Source of the DNA: Liolophura sinensis
Taxonomy: Eukaryota; Mollusca; Polyplacophora; Chitonida; Chitonidae
NCBI RefSeq assembly: GCF_032854445.1
Contig: NC_088296.1
Span: 12,376,706 to 12,440,705, forward strand
DNA length: 64,000 nucleotides
Reading direction: 5' to 3'
A program made the translations under genes and the position numbers. The notes beneath the pieces are model-generated. The model saw only the letters and a list, made by a program, of their open reading frames with translations. It was not told the origin of the DNA and did not search any database. This document shows, in pieces, positions 47,573 to 61,587 of the stretch. Numbering within the stretch: the first letter of the stretch is position 1; each line of letters begins with the position of its first letter.

Positions 47573-48944
47573 GATCACCAGTACATTGCAAATTTAAATC
47601 CGGCCTGCTTCAGAAATGAGATTCTGGTTCGAAACCCAGAATTATCTCAGCCAATTTTCACTTTGATATCATCAGAATCGAATGAAGAGTACAAAAAGGT
47701 TGGTAAATTACATAGAATATAGTATTTTTATATTCAACAGAACAGAATTCTGATATTCAAATCAACATTGTTTCAAAAATTTTAAGAAAGTAAATTTTTA
47801 CTGACGTCCGTGATGAATTACTTCGCTTAATAAGCTTGCCGATTTCTCAATTCCGGGTGAGAAACAGAATAACTATGTTGTCTCTTGCTCTGTGTGCTTT
47901 TTGATTTTAGAGAGTTACATGCAGATGAAACTTATTCACATCAGTCTTCAGATAATGAGCAAATGAACAAAGAAAATCATAGCTTAGATAAGGAACGAGC
48001 AACAAGTTATGCGGTCCTCGTCAAAGTGAAGGCAATCACGTCATAATACTGCGTGCTTGCGCAAGACAGTAATTGCGAATTGACTGTGACATTTATGGTC
48101 AAGTCTCGTGTTTTCACGAACCTCGAAGGACTTGCACACGGCCTGTCAATTCCCACACGGCAACTGAAAGTTTTTCTACGAACGTGACTTCCCCGGGTAG
48201 CTCCGGTGTGGACTTTAGCGATTTTTTTTCACCAGTTCTCCTGCCAAACCTGCAAATGCACTTTACTCGTGGCAGAGCAGAGACGAAATTAATTTACGAC
48301 GAGGCAAATCATGTTTAAATGAACCCGTGGCGAAAATGTTGGAATTCCAGAAATAAACTGTAACCAACATACCAGAAATCCCTGGGAGACCTTGGCTGCC
48401 ATCTTTGTTACCATAGTAACTACGAAACTATCACGCGCACTGGGAAATGATTTCTTCTAAATATATCACTAAATTAGCCTCTCCAAAATCATGAAACGGA
48501 TTTAATAAAGCTTGCGTGTGTACAGGCACAAAACGCATTTGGCTGAGAGCTAGTCTCGGGCCAAGATAAACACAAGTCGAATGAAACAAAAAGGCTGGAG
48601 TGATCGCAATTATTCCCGGTAACAAACTGATTCAACGTGCGAAGAAGACATCAAGGGCGGACAACTCATTCATACACGCGGGATTAAGCAATGTTTAGAG
48701 CCCATATGCTTGTATTTATGATTATTTAGATATTTCCGTTAAATGAATTTTTATATTTATATAACAAGCATTTTGCTACATATTTATTCGGAAACCTGTG
48801 TTCATGGTTGTTTAGGGCTAAGAAAGTGCAATTTTGAATACGAAAAACGTTAATCCTTGGCACAAGTTTTAATGTGCGTTACAAGCCAATGGAGGTATGT
48901 GTATATACCTACCCATAATATTTTTTTTTATTTTTTGCTTGTTT
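47573..48944. other. no gene recognised
   Basis: GC-richer patch at 48,100-48,300 with an 81-codon + ORF but no recognisable motif. No repeats noted. Confidence 0.5.
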
Positions 48945-49195
48945 GTTTGTTTGATTGTTGTTTAACGCCATACTCAAGAATTTTTCACTTAAATTCTATG
49001 TTGGTAACTTTTATGGACGGAGGAAAACTGAGTGCCCTAGTTAAACCACCGACCTTTGGCAAGTTACTGACGAACCGATCCACATACATCGTACAGATAG
49101 CGAGTGTTAGGCACGAGCGTTGTAGACTGATAATAGTCACCATGGTCCTAAGTATAGTGATGGCGGAAGATACTGAGCTATGTCGCATTCCATCG
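48945..49195 (-). mobile_element. SINE, reverse orientation
   Basis: ttgtttaacgccatactcaag with attttttcacttaaattct is the reversed tail. The body is ggaggaaaactgagtgcccta and taaaccaccgacctttggc. Its tail resembles the first family, its body the piece at 30,296. Confidence 0.75.
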
Positions 49196-51018
49196 TCTAT
49201 AACATGTTATGCTGGATCGAACTCAATTCCATGTGAGATCTGTTTCAAGCATTAAGCCTTCACGAACAGCACTGAATGTTTCAGTCATATTAATTAACAT
49301 AAAGATTAAATACATCAAATTATTAAGCTAGAATTAAAAACCGCCCTGGCTTTCCAAATAAACTTTGAACTAAATGGAAACGAACCCCACTCACGCGAAA
49401 GGAACCACATACGTAGTACATACACATCTATAGACCACAAAGCAGTAATAATTTCGGTTGAGTTTTCCTTTTGATATTTTATACTTGCCGGAGGTCAAGG
49501 CAGCTAAGTGGAAGTTCTAAAGCAACTGCGTTGTAATGGTAACTGACAGGTTTTTTTCACCCACAAGTATTATCTAATTTCTGCTTATATCCATTTTTAT
49601 ACATGAATATTTGGTCTATATTTTTTTTCATTCCTTAGCCAACCCCTACAAGGGAAAAGTTTGATCATTTCTCTGCACAAGGCATGTGGAAATAATAGCC
49701 AGTAATTGAAGACTCTGTCGCGATTTACGAGGTTTCGTGAGATAATACGTGGTAATTGAACAATCTTTTCTCTGTGTCCATTACTCACAAAATGGCCGCC
49801 AGCAATTTTTGTCGTCTGCCAATGAATGCTACGCACCATGGCAATTCTGTCGACGAAAATCTGTCTAAGAAATAAAAATCGTGACAAGCAATTTACATTC
49901 GTTTGGCCTCTCGGTCGTTCTCAGTCTTGACAATAAGACTTTGAGCGGAGTATAATAGCAAATATAAACCACTCAAATGGGGAGCCATCTTTGTCTGACG
50001 GGCCAAAAGAACGTTTGACGGTTTCAGGAAATAATTGCAAGCACACAGAGCTTAGTGACTCGTACATTGTCTATCGTTTTATTGTGCTCAGCGAAGAACG
50101 GGCAATATTAACTTCTCTTGACTTCTCATTTCAAGATAAAAATGAGCAAGGGGTAATTTATGGATGGGCGACATCCAGTACACGCACTTGTACTTTTATG
50201 TGTGGTTTACCACAAACTCAAAAGATGACCTAAAGATATTCTATAGTGCTGATTGGACTTAAATAACATTTTCTGCTGAAGACAAAAAATCGTAATTTCT
50301 CTGCACACGACGGGTCAACTGTGCGAATGTACATCAACGGTTTACATTTGAAGAACTAACGGAAATTGTGTGGTTGTTCATTGTCTTCAGAAAACCCGTT
50401 CCGATGCCAAGACTGAAGTTCTTAAACCCAGAAAAGTCATGAAAATTCTAAATAATAATTGACAGAATTAAAAAATGTAGCAATGAACTATTATTGAAAC
50501 CTGATACTGTCTGAACCTGAAGTCAGATCACCTCTAAGCAAGAATCCGTTTGAATCGATTGACAGTCACAGGCTCTCAATACCTTATATTGATACAGATA
50601 TTATACTCTCACATATTTTTCATCCTGCGTCATGTAATTTAAATTGGACTGATTTTTAGCCAAAGGGTTCTTAACCATTTCTCTTTCTCAGCCGAAGGAA
50701 GAAATGTGTAAGAGAAAGTCTTCTTAGACTGAAGATACACGTATTATCAACAGTGCGTCGTTCTAGCCTGTATATATTTGAAGACGTGAAAATGTCGAAT
50801 TCGACTTTTTTGTCTATTCACTGATACCATGCCGAATTAGTGTTCTTTTAACGATATTTATTCACTGACATCACACAGACGTTTTTCACTTTACATTCAT
50901 TGACGTCAAACTGACGTCACGGCGACGTATTCTTCCATGCTCACCAATTCAGTTCGGAACTAGTGACCCAAGTTTCCTTGTATTTGTAAATGGGAAATGG
51001 CCAACTTGTGTTGGTAAA
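49196..51018. other. no gene recognised
   Basis: No repeats or motifs noted; ORFs under 100 codons. Confidence 0.5.
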
Positions 51019-51420
51019 AGAATGAGTGAGTGCTTGGGATTTAACGTCGTACTTAATTTTTCATTGATGTGACGACGCGGGAAATCTTAGAGTGCATGTA
51101 ATGTGCCTCCCTGTTGCAGGACGAATTTCCACCGCTCTTTTATCCAGTGCTGCTTCACTGAGACGACTTACCGTTCGGAAGTTATAACTTCCTCTTTTAA
51201 GGTCTTAGGTGTGACGACCCAGAATTGACCCTGGATATACCACTCCCAAAGCCGACTTACCGCAGGCAAATAAGCCACCCCGCCCGAGCCATTATACTGA
51301 TACGAGTCAACCAGTCGTTGCACTATACCCTTCATGCTTCAATGCTGTGACGACCCAGGGTTGACCCTGGATCTATCACTCCGGAAGGGGGCGCTTTACC
51401 AAGTGTGCTATCGGGGCCAG
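51019..51420 (-). mobile_element. full-length SINE, second family, about 400 bp
   Basis: Read in reverse: tRNA-like head (ggccccgatagcacacttgg; box-B-like cagggtcaaccctgg), long body, and the tail ttaagtacgacgttaaatccc with aagcactcactcatt. An internal duplicate of the box-B region (gtgacgacccag.ttgaccctggat) occurs at 51,214 and 51,347, suggesting a dimeric head. Confidence 0.8.
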
Positions 51421-52075
51421 TATTTCTCGTAAATGAGAATGTAACTTGTATACACATGTAAGGCAGATGCCCATCATAAGTTGCAGTCTTTACAACTAAG
51501 TGCACGGTTTGTTACAATACCAGCAAAAACATTTTAACTGAATGCCCATTGCAACAACCCATCACTGCGCTAAGAAGTGGATCGAAGGCTTTGTGAACAC
51601 CGAAACAGAGCTCCATAGCTACTTCAGAAATAAAGCGGTATACACCCTGCATATTCTGAAGAAATATTTGACAGCGTGAAATGGGTTAAACGTGACAGTC
51701 GTAACATGGAATTTCTACGGAAGGGTACTCAGTGATTTATCCGTTCCTAATAATGAATTCATTACTACGTTAGATTGATGGAAATGCAATCCGTCATCCA
51801 TTAGGTATCCATTGGGTAGAGCATAGTATGATGGAAATCTGACCGTTCTTAAGAACATATTCACATCAAGAAGTCAGCAAATTGTATACATGTTGTTATT
51901 GTCATAACGTCGTCAAACAGATCTTTATTCTCAAGGATTCTTCCCCGTGTATCGGGCGACAATGGTACTTTGTTACTAAAGATTGTCAGAGGCGAACTTG
52001 ATGGGGCGTGGCAAGTACTCGGCTGTGAGTAGCCACAAATTCTGTATAGTCTATAACATGAAGACTTTCACTTAC

Positions 52076-52183
52076 CGTGAATACAGGATTCAGCGGCTTT
52101 CCCCTTGAGAGAGCAAATGGCGGCTAACAACTTTGTCTTCAAGCTCTGCTCTATGTCAGCACGTGACATTTGTGTGGGTAATG
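52076..52183 (-). CDS. putative exon D of an unrecognised minus-strand gene
   Basis: Read on the minus strand: acceptor CTCGCTTTCAG, 108 bases, donor CACG|GTAAGT (perfect). The only sensible frame gives LPTQMSRADIEQSLKTKLL followed by AAICSLKGKAAESCIH, a Lys/Ala/Leu-rich, probably helical segment. It begins with two bases of a split codon and ends with one. g from exon C plus ca gives Ala. Its final g plus at of exon E gives Asp. I do not recognise the family. This is the strongest of the five segments. Confidence 0.7.
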
Positions 52184-54060
52184 CTGAAAGCGAGAAAAGA
52201 AAAAACGAAATTGAATATACAGCTAAAGAAGACGTGAATCGCGTTACATAAGCACACAAAAAATGTAAAAGACAAAAAATATGTAAAACGGTTTCTTTTT
52301 TATTTATTATGCCAAGATTCGAAAAAGATGCAAACAGTTTATCTAATGAATGGAAATGTTACGGGATGTTTGACAGAAAATGTCCAAGCATCAATGACAT
52401 CATATCATCTGTATAACACGTCTTAGCATCTGCTGGAAATGTTCGAGCAGGAGTAATTCCCTCAATCCGCTAGATGTCACCACTGTTTATGAGGGGGCAA
52501 AAGTACTGATTTTTTGTGTCGTCATAGCATTGTAATGTGCAAAAGTTTTGAAGACTTTTGGTTGACAATTCCACCTCGTATCCTCTCCTCTTCCCAACAC
52601 ACACCGTCACCGGTTGTGTGTCTTGTAGGTGTAAATCTTGGCGAAGGCCAGTATAACAACCCATCGAATTAATGTTTCAAAAAGGGTTAAGACCGCTGAA
52701 GAAACTGATCAAGTGTAAATAAGCTGAATCCGATACACTGAAACTACGTAAAATGACGCTACTTCAGGCGTGATTCTCACAAATTGTTGCGATATGCATA
52801 TTTCCGCTTTCACGAAACCTGAAGTCTCAAGCCTGTCTGATATCGTTTAATTACAACAAAAAGGTCAATAAAAGAAAATCTTTTTATAAGCCTTTTTAAA
52901 ATTGTGCATTTTTAAGATCGATACAATGATAGGCCACATTTCAGTCACCCAGACACGATTTCCACCGGCCCAAACACACAGATTATAGTCTTGGTTCGTT
53001 ATTTTTTCTTTAACTCTTTGTCAGACGGTTTTTATGCCACTCTCTGATGAGGCCTATAAACCCGTCGGACGTCTTTCTTTTCTCCAACGCAGCTGTACGA
53101 TCTCTCTACTTTCTATTATCAAGACATCATTTGTGAATTATTATACCGAGTCCACGACTGGGTGTTTTTCTTATGGCGTTTTTTCTGTCACCACTCGTTG
53201 AGCGCTCAATTTGGCCGCTCTTCAGCACGAGCAATAGGCGTCTTTTCTGGTAAATGATTGACAACAATATGATTGGGCTGTCTACTGTGATGCGGCTTAG
53301 AAGTTCACAAGACAGGAAGACGTTGCGCGGGGAACTACTTTGTGGAGAGAAATCAATACCACATCCAGGGAGTAATTTCCTAGACAGTTCTATTGCACTT
53401 CCAATCTCTACATTTAAGATTTCAAGTTTGGAGAACAGAACAGGCCTAGGCCTCATGTACCATTTACACTGTTATAAATACCTCAATTTTCACACTCTAA
53501 TATTAACAACGATTTTAAAATGAAAGAAATAATAATATAATGCAAGAAGCTGAAGAAAGGCCATTAGAAACTACGTCTGAAATCACGTGTACTTATTACT
53601 TTCTTCGTTTTCTTACACTCTGAAATAATGCCAAAAGTTTCAATTGTAAGGCTGGGTGTTCTTTGCTACCTGATAATTTGGCATGTCAGTGATTGAATTT
53701 ATTAATTTATTTATTTTCATCTTAATAAGACATTCTTGAGAAACTTTTTTTCCTACAAGCCTAAGGATTACCCAGTGACGAATTTGACCTCTTCAACATT
53801 TAAAAAAAGGGTTTTCGGTGAAAGAGTTAGGAAGCATTCAAAGAGCTGACTGCATTTAATTAAGTGAAACAAATCTTTAAAAAAAACCAAATAATGGCAG
53901 TATAATAGCAGCTTTCGGAAGTACTTCTACTGACATTTCATTTTTTCCCACTGTTCTTCTCAAACGTGATAACTGGGGAGATACGGTACGTAAAGTCCAG
54001 CATATATATACATATTCAGTTAATCGAAATTTTCACCATACATTTTGTTGGGAAGAAATG
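52184..54060. other. no gene recognised (intron C-D if the minus-strand gene is real)
   Basis: ORFs here, for example 53,127-53,456 (-), have no recognisable motif. Confidence 0.5.
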
Positions 54061-54196
54061 TTGGCTTGTGAATAATGTTGGCTTGTGAATAATGGTGGCT
54101 TGTGAATAACGTTGGCTTGTGAATAACGTTGGCTTGTGAATAACGTTGGCTTGTGAATAACGTTGGCTTGTGAATAATGTTGACTTGTGAAAAACG
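54061..54196. repeat. 17-bp tandem repeat, eight copies
   Basis: Unit ttggcttgtgaataacg. Copies every 17 bp from 54,061 to 54,180. As 17 is not divisible by three, two overlapping minus-strand ORFs repeat the same 17 residues (HKPTLFTSQRYSQANVI). Not a gene. Confidence 0.95.
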
Positions 54197-54487
54197 ATAG
54201 GTCTGTTCGTAAATTTTGTTGAAATTCTGAAAAATATATTCTCTGCTGGACATTTTTTCAGATACGAAGACAAAATAACACCCACGTTGAGTCTGTCTTA
54301 TATTCTTATTTCTACTGTTTTCGTCTGTTTTGTTGAAAGTAGAATTAAATAAAATTATACTGTAAAGTAAAACAGTTATACTGTAGAAATATATACTTTG
54401 CGAAAACGAATTCCATTGATATAATATTGAGAGATAACTTTACGGATTTTTCTTCCGTTTGATAACAAACATGTAGTTTGTCTTTAC

Positions 54488-54545
54488 CTTCAGAGCCGAC
54501 ATGTGAATAATTCAGTCGTACAACATCGGTGTTCCCTTTCCGGTC
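54488..54545 (-). CDS. putative exon C of an unrecognised minus-strand gene
   Basis: Read on the minus strand: acceptor AACCTGTCACAG, 58 bases giving DRKGNTDVVRLNYSHVGSE plus one base, donor GAAG|GTAAAG. It starts in phase 0, matching the phase-0 end of exon B, and ends with g, matching exon D. The family is unknown. Confidence 0.5.
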
Positions 54546-57500
54546 CTGTGACAGGTTAAGATTTTTGTACATGCAATATTAATGGTGCGCTGACCCGAGA
54601 GTTCAATACATGGCGATTAATCTTGGTGATTTAGGAGTGACGTACTATTAGTCGCGTGGTTAAATACCACTGAAATTAATATCCTAAGGTAGAGTGAAAT
54701 TGCGAAGCGTGTTCAGGAATCGTTTCCTGGGAAGAAATAATGAAACCGGACTCCATGGCTGACGCAGTTGGCTTTCACTACCATTGTAATTTAATATGGG
54801 CCTTCGTGAAAATTTCAGCGCAGTGCCGTATTTATTTCGTATTTTCCGGCTCAAACGCAGTCTGCAGAGCCTTCGATTAGTGGAGGGAGTGATTTTCAGT
54901 GCTCTTAACATGCATTCCGATCACTTAATAAGAACAGATCTTAGACGTTAGCAAATTAGACAACATGCAGAGCGATGTTAAAAGCATCGTTGCACGCCCC
55001 AGTTACTGTGCGAGATTTCGCGCAGTGAGCGTATCTATTGGGTCACAGACATTTCCTTTCTTCCTATAACTCATATCCACTCGTATGATGGTCAACATTT
55101 GGTAACTGGCTCAAGGAACTTATAACGCCAGTAAGGCCAAAGTGTCTCAGTGGCGCGCCACTAACCCGCCAGCAGCATGCTTGTGGTAGGTTTCTAGCTT
55201 TCCGCTGTTCAATTAGTCTTCATATATACATGCATGGTCACAAATCAACAGGTACTCTTTCTAAGTGATATCAATTATCTCAAAAGCGCGCCATAAGCTC
55301 ACCAGCAGCTTACTTGTGTCAGGTTTCTGGTATCCCACTAATGTCCAGGTGGCGTTCACCTGCTGTAGATGTAAACGTAAATCCGTGGTCAATGCATGCG
55401 GTCAATACATATGGTTACCAGTCAAACAGAACGTTCACCCAGTGATCTACAATCATCCCGCACGTGTTCTGCACGGCAATTTTTTCCACACGTGACTTGT
55501 CACCTGGTTGGAATGCAATTGGTCTTCGGCGAATTTCATGCACTACACGAGCGAGCACTCTCTAACGCCTATTGTCACAAACACACAGCAAACAATGGAA
55601 GAAGTGGAGTCTTGAAGATTTCCTGTCTCAGAATGGTAATGACAACGCATATTGTGAGACTAATCGTTCACTCTCACGTCCGATTTTAAAAATATGTCCC
55701 AACTTATAATAATACCAAAATGCAATATGTTGTATTGTATAATTTTAATAAATACTTTCTGAACTAATAATCTGGTTTGGCCAACATTTATTTATTAATT
55801 TTTATGAAGTTTGATTTTTGCAATCAAGAATGTTACATTTGTACGAGAATGGTCAGGGTAATGGTCAAGGTTTAGATGTGAACTGTTTTCCTAAATTCCC
55901 GTCCAGCTGACTGACAGAAAACATCACGGCCATGTACCATTGCTTGTAATGGTACTGTTCATTACAACTCCTAGAAGATGTACGTTTTAACGATATGGCT
56001 GAAATACCCAAAAATGTGGCGTTAAACCGTAATCAGTCATTCTTAGACGGTCAGTGTAAGGCTGTGCGATCAAATTTATTCCTTTTATCCTTATACTTAC
56101 AACCCACTAGAGCGCTGGTCCTCACTGAGGTCCGCACTCCCTGTCATCGTAAATGAAACATAAACAGGGATTTAGTTAGTGCCGCGAACGGATTACGGTG
56201 TCCAGTGTGTATTGACGACGTCATAAACAGCCAGTACTCGACAACGTTTTGTCCACTATGGTAGATGATTGGTCACATTAGTAGTAGGTGGTATCAGCGA
56301 TTGGTAGTTGTGATACCTTGGTCCTGTACAAATCTTAGCAATCGGTCAAAGTATTGCGCATAGATTGTGAAATCCAAGCGAGCTCACAAGAATTCAGATG
56401 ACATTTTGATTTTCAGCTAAGGATCCCTTGCTCACTCGAGAGAAAAAGTATCGTGATGTTTAACACAAGGGGCTGTGAAGTTTATCTGCATATAGACACA
56501 ATGTTTTTGTACATTACGACCGGGAAAGTACAGTAAGTAGCTTACTACGACAAATCGAGCAGATATACAGAAAGTACTGTACATATACAAACACTTTATA
56601 GATGTGTGCCTCAGTTATTGACTTCCGATCGAGTCACATACACTCGTTTCGACAGAAACTTTGTATCATGTTGGTGTATATCTGACTGATGTTTGACAAG
56701 AAGCAGTAATTCACCGGTTACGTGTAACAACATTGCCAAATTGTCACACTGTCCTCGCTGCTCTGGTTTACACCGCATGCCGTAAAATCTTTTATTATAT
56801 TAGTGTGTTCCTTCACAAGATTTTGTCTATGAAAAAATACGAGGCGATGTTTTTACAGCGTCTTGATTATTGTTAGTACGCAACTGGCTGTAAACGTACA
56901 GCTAGGTGCTGTTTATTTACAGAAAATTTATCATATAAAATATACACTATTTGTGTCCTATACCATTTGTACAATTTGACGCCGGGGATGATTATATTTT
57001 AAGCTTTTCAATGTTGTTCAAATAAGAACGCTATACAAGCAGTACAATATTCACCAAAAGTGCAAAAAACAAGCAGACTGTAAATTTTTGACAAAAGTAT
57101 TTTATCCAGTCTGTAACATGCTACGGTGAAAATGAAATGCAGTGATAGAGGAAGTTTCTGTTCATCTGTCACAGCCTCACATAATATTCAGCATCCAATC
57201 ACAGGTGGCATTTTTATTTGCGGCGGACCTGCTTTTTCCCCGGAGAGAACAAATTCCGCTGGATAGGCGCGAACGTTAAAGAAATCCGATAATCTTGTTT
57301 TCGGCGGAAGTCATTTTTTTTATGTCTTCGGGCTTCAGACGTAATTGAGCCAAAATCGTCTGGAGAGCTTACGAGTAGCAAAGCTATCAAAATCCATTCG
57401 GCCACAGTTTCGTACTCCCTTCTCTCGTTACTTGACGTATCCAGACGGCAAAATAGAAAACCGTTTTGCAAACAAAAGCGCCTTGGGATTTTGCACACGA

Positions 57501-58241
57501 ATGAAAGTCTGGTAATGAAATTTCCTGTGAATGGTGTGTTTTCTCTAAGTGACGCGTCGGAACTGCACGGATGTGAAGCGGACTAGGTGAGGCTTATTGC
57601 CACCTCTATTCCGTAAGCCATTGACGTCTGATTTCAAAATCACGTGATATGTTAAATATCCGGTTTGGGATAGTTCCGCTGCATAGCAGAAGCCTTGATT
57701 GGCGCAGCCAAAACGACGCATGTGTTCCCGAATGGAAAATTGTCAATCTACACAATAGAAAAGCTTACGGCGAAAATATTTGATTGATCATTTAACTGAC
57801 TGATTGACTGATTGATTTGTCCATAATTTTCTAGAGGACTTGTATTCGTACATTGAAGTGTTTTAATGGATTAGTAATCTTGAAATTTGCTTGACTGTCA
57901 TTTAATCCTCAATGATTGACTGAATTATTTTCCACATATTTATCCAATGATTTATTGATTTATCCAATAGCATTCTGATTTATTGGCAATGATTATTTTC
58001 CCATATAAAACGTGGAGGAATAAATACTTGAAATCAGTTGGTCTGTCTGTCAGAATATTCCATGGTCAAGGGGCAAAGTCATTCTTAGCGCAGCAAACTT
58101 GCAATAGTATATCTTTGCATCTATGCCAAATGCTTGAGGAAAATCCCGAGTCGTCCCAAAAGAGTTATGTTCATTATATGCCAGAAGTAGAGGTCGCATT
58201 TATAGTTGTAATATACAACCTATGCTGAGTTGTAGGCAATA
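54546..58241. other. no gene recognised
   Basis: Includes a tRNA-like scrap near 55,140 (gtctcagtggcgcgcc) and unrecognised ORFs at 54,684-54,911 and 57,214-57,498 (-). Nothing else noted. Confidence 0.5.
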
Positions 58242-58655
58242 CAGCTTGTATAATATTCAATTAATCTGCGTGTAGACAATTCAGCTTGTATAATGTTCAG
58301 TTAATCAACGTGTAGACGATACAGCTTGTATAATGTTCAGTTAATCAACGTGTAGACGATACAGCTTGTATAATGTTCAGTTAATCAACGTGTAGACGAT
58401 ACAGCTTGTATAAAGTTCAGTTAATCAACGTGTAGACAATACATCTTGTATAATGTTCAGTTGATCAACCTGTAGACGATACAGCTTGTATAATGTTCAG
58501 TTAATCAACATGTGGACAATACAGCTTGTGTAATGTACAGTTAATCAACGTGTAGACGATACAGCTTGTATAAAGTTCAGTTAATCAGCATGTAGACAAT
58601 ACAACTTGTATAATGTTCAGTTAAACACAGTCTACGGAATACAGCTTGTATAACA
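58242..58655. repeat. 40-bp tandem repeat, about ten to eleven copies
   Basis: Unit cagcttgtataatgttcagt then taatcaacgtgtagacgata. Starts at 58,282, 58,322, 58,362 and so on. Central copies are nearly identical, outer ones diverged. Confidence 0.96.
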
Positions 58656-61587
58656 TTCACGTAAAGTTAATAGAGAATACAGATTGTTACCATAATGTTC
58701 TCTATGGTATCAATCCATCCGGGCTTTCCAGCTTAATTTGCGCAGTTTCCTACACACACCGACCGGAAATGCCCGAGGGTCACCGAGGTTTGACTAAGTG
58801 TCCTAGTATTCTAACGGAGATCCAAGAAGCCAGTGGGGCTAATCACATCGTCAATCACATTACATTGGTTTGACCTTGTAATTTAATCTAGCCAATCAAC
58901 ATCCGTTTAATTAAACATTATGGCCTTGGTTTTGGTTCTGGTTTCAAAAGCAATTTGGGATAAGTTTCTTTCCAGGATCGAATTTTGTATTCTTAACGGG
59001 ACATTGATGTTCCAGACATGATGCCATGCTCTGGTGATAAGAATGTCAGATTGTAACTTGATAGAGAAAAACAATACTTAGCGTGTCTAATTAGAAACGA
59101 ATACAGATGAAGTCGTCCAACGTGTATAACCTGTAGGAGACGATTTAACAAGAAAAGGTGGAACATATGCAAATCAATAGTGAAAAACACCCCATCATCC
59201 AGTTAATTTGCATTTTGTTGAACTATTTTTATCTACTTATTTAATTATTTATTGATGAGTTAGTTAATTAGTTATATTTACCAGTCATTTATGTATGAAA
59301 ATATATTATAGAACATTAAAACATTAATTCTTTAACAATACTGCAAATGCAAACATTAAATTTTCTATGCCTGAACGCCATGACCAAACCATATACACCG
59401 GAGATTTTTGGCAAAAATCCTCATTCGCTAATTAAATCAAATTTTCAGTATTTATGAAAATAACTCAAATAGGTTAAATCAATATTTTTATTACAAATTT
59501 TAGGAACTTTATTATCGATATTCAGCTAGTAGGCTATTCTAAAATAACAGCACAAATTTGATTGTGTTTGTGTGGATCGATGTGCTCAAAATCTTCAGTA
59601 CACTTAGAACACGCAGATCTGAGCTCTGGTATAAAGATGTGTCGTATGATCCTTTGTTACTAATCTGCCTAGCGAATAACTACCCGGTAGACCTTTATGA
59701 CCTTGTAGGCATCAACCAATCAATGTCTGGTTAATTCTTTGTGAATGTCAGCGTGATATGTCAAATTTGCTGTGGCTGGGGCAAAGCAAATATCTTAACT
59801 TGCTAACTACGTTAACTCGAGTTGAGTAGAACCAGAACGGACTAGGCAAACCGAGCTGTGAGATAAGTTTGGCTCACGGATGAATGCGCAGCAGTTTTAC
59901 AACCGAGATAAAAATGAGTCATGGAAACTTCCGCATATCAATGGAGATTTCTCAAGCTTCGTTAGCTTCACAAAGACATTTCCATCCTACGCAGGTCAGT
60001 TTGTAAGGACAGCAGTCAAAGACAATATCCACCAATCATAAAACCTACAGCAAATATCCGCGGACACTGATCCGATAAGATAAGCAGTATTGACCAATCG
60101 CGTGACCCGAAAGTCGCAAGTTCTCAGCCCTAATATGGCCTTTCATTCATCAGAAACACTGATATTTCATCGGGATCAGAGAGAAATCTAATACCACTGA
60201 GTGGAGAGTCAGGTACGAGCCAATAAAACCTTATGGGATCTTCATCGCAGGGCATTTGTAGCCACTTTGTGCAATTACCCACTGGAGAGGGAATCAATGC
60301 TAATCGTATTATGGCATTGCAGTAGTATATAATGGCGATTTAAGGTCACATTTGGCAGAGCTGGTTACAATCCCGCTTACAGATACAGGCTGTCAGAAGA
60401 AAAAAGCTCTTGGGTTTTATAACACGGCGCCTATTTGTAATTTAAATGACAGCTATGACAAATTTTGTGTTCTTTACGATAAGCTGGGGTCTTGGATTAC
60501 AGCTGTACGTACAGTGTTTACGCAGCGACCAGTTGTAATCCCGCGGGTGAGTCATTATGGGGAAATGGATACACCAATGTGCCGATAAAACTGTCGCAAC
60601 AATTTCTCGTCCTTCCGATTCGTTAGATTGATTATTCCATAATGACTTGTAGCCAGTTGGAAGTTTTGATATTTAATTATTTATTTATTTATCTATTTAT
60701 TTATTTATTTGCTCATTGTTTTCCGTATTACTCACACCAAAGAGACAGCCGAATCGAATTTCTCGTTTTTTAATGTATCTAAAGTGTGGATACAGTTAAC
60801 ACGTCGTTGTTGTTGCTTTTTGTGAGTTATCTGCTTTACAAGCTCGGCTATACCATTGACAAATTTGTACAGTAAACCTCGTGCTTTTGTGCTTTTGTGC
60901 TTTGGCGAAGTATGGACAAGAGATATTCTACCAAATGCGATAAGTTTGAAGCACAAATAAATGAGTTCGGTCGGCTGAGTTAGGAGAACACCGTTTGAAT
61001 TGACAAATTTACAAATCAAACAGCAAAACACAGAAACAAACAATAGGTCTACTAGCAATTTCTAAAACGTAAAGTTTTCACATTGGGGGCATTGTCATAT
61101 TCATCTATCTTTTTATCACTGTTATTTAAGCAAAAGAATGGTAAATGCGCTGCCAGCATGGACCAATTCATTCTCAACGCTTACATATACCAGACATCCA
61201 CAGTGTCTATTACAGAGTTATTGGTTCAACACTAGAGTAATTATGCTTGGATGTTGAAATGGGATCGGCCTCCTTTATACAAGTGTTTATTACTTGTATC
61301 AGTATTACAGACAGCATGCTGTATGAACTCACATGGATTTTCCAGTACATTGTCATAGTTCGTATAAAATTACACTCAGTGATAATAACATTGGCAAAAT
61401 GTTTTATGGACGCACAAAGCTTATTACATTGTCGTAGTGTATACATAAACATGTACTGATGATAATACTGGCAGAGTGATTTGTAAGGGGCTGTACTTTG
61501 CTGCTATTTAAGCATTTACATCAACACCCAGAATAAAACTCTAACTGAGGTAAATTGACAAGAGGCTGTAATTCACCGATTTCTTAT
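58656..61587. other. no gene recognised
   Basis: Short TTTA-rich runs near 59,230 and 60,675 only. The 78-codon ORF at 60,352-60,588 (+) has no recognisable family. Confidence 0.5.
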
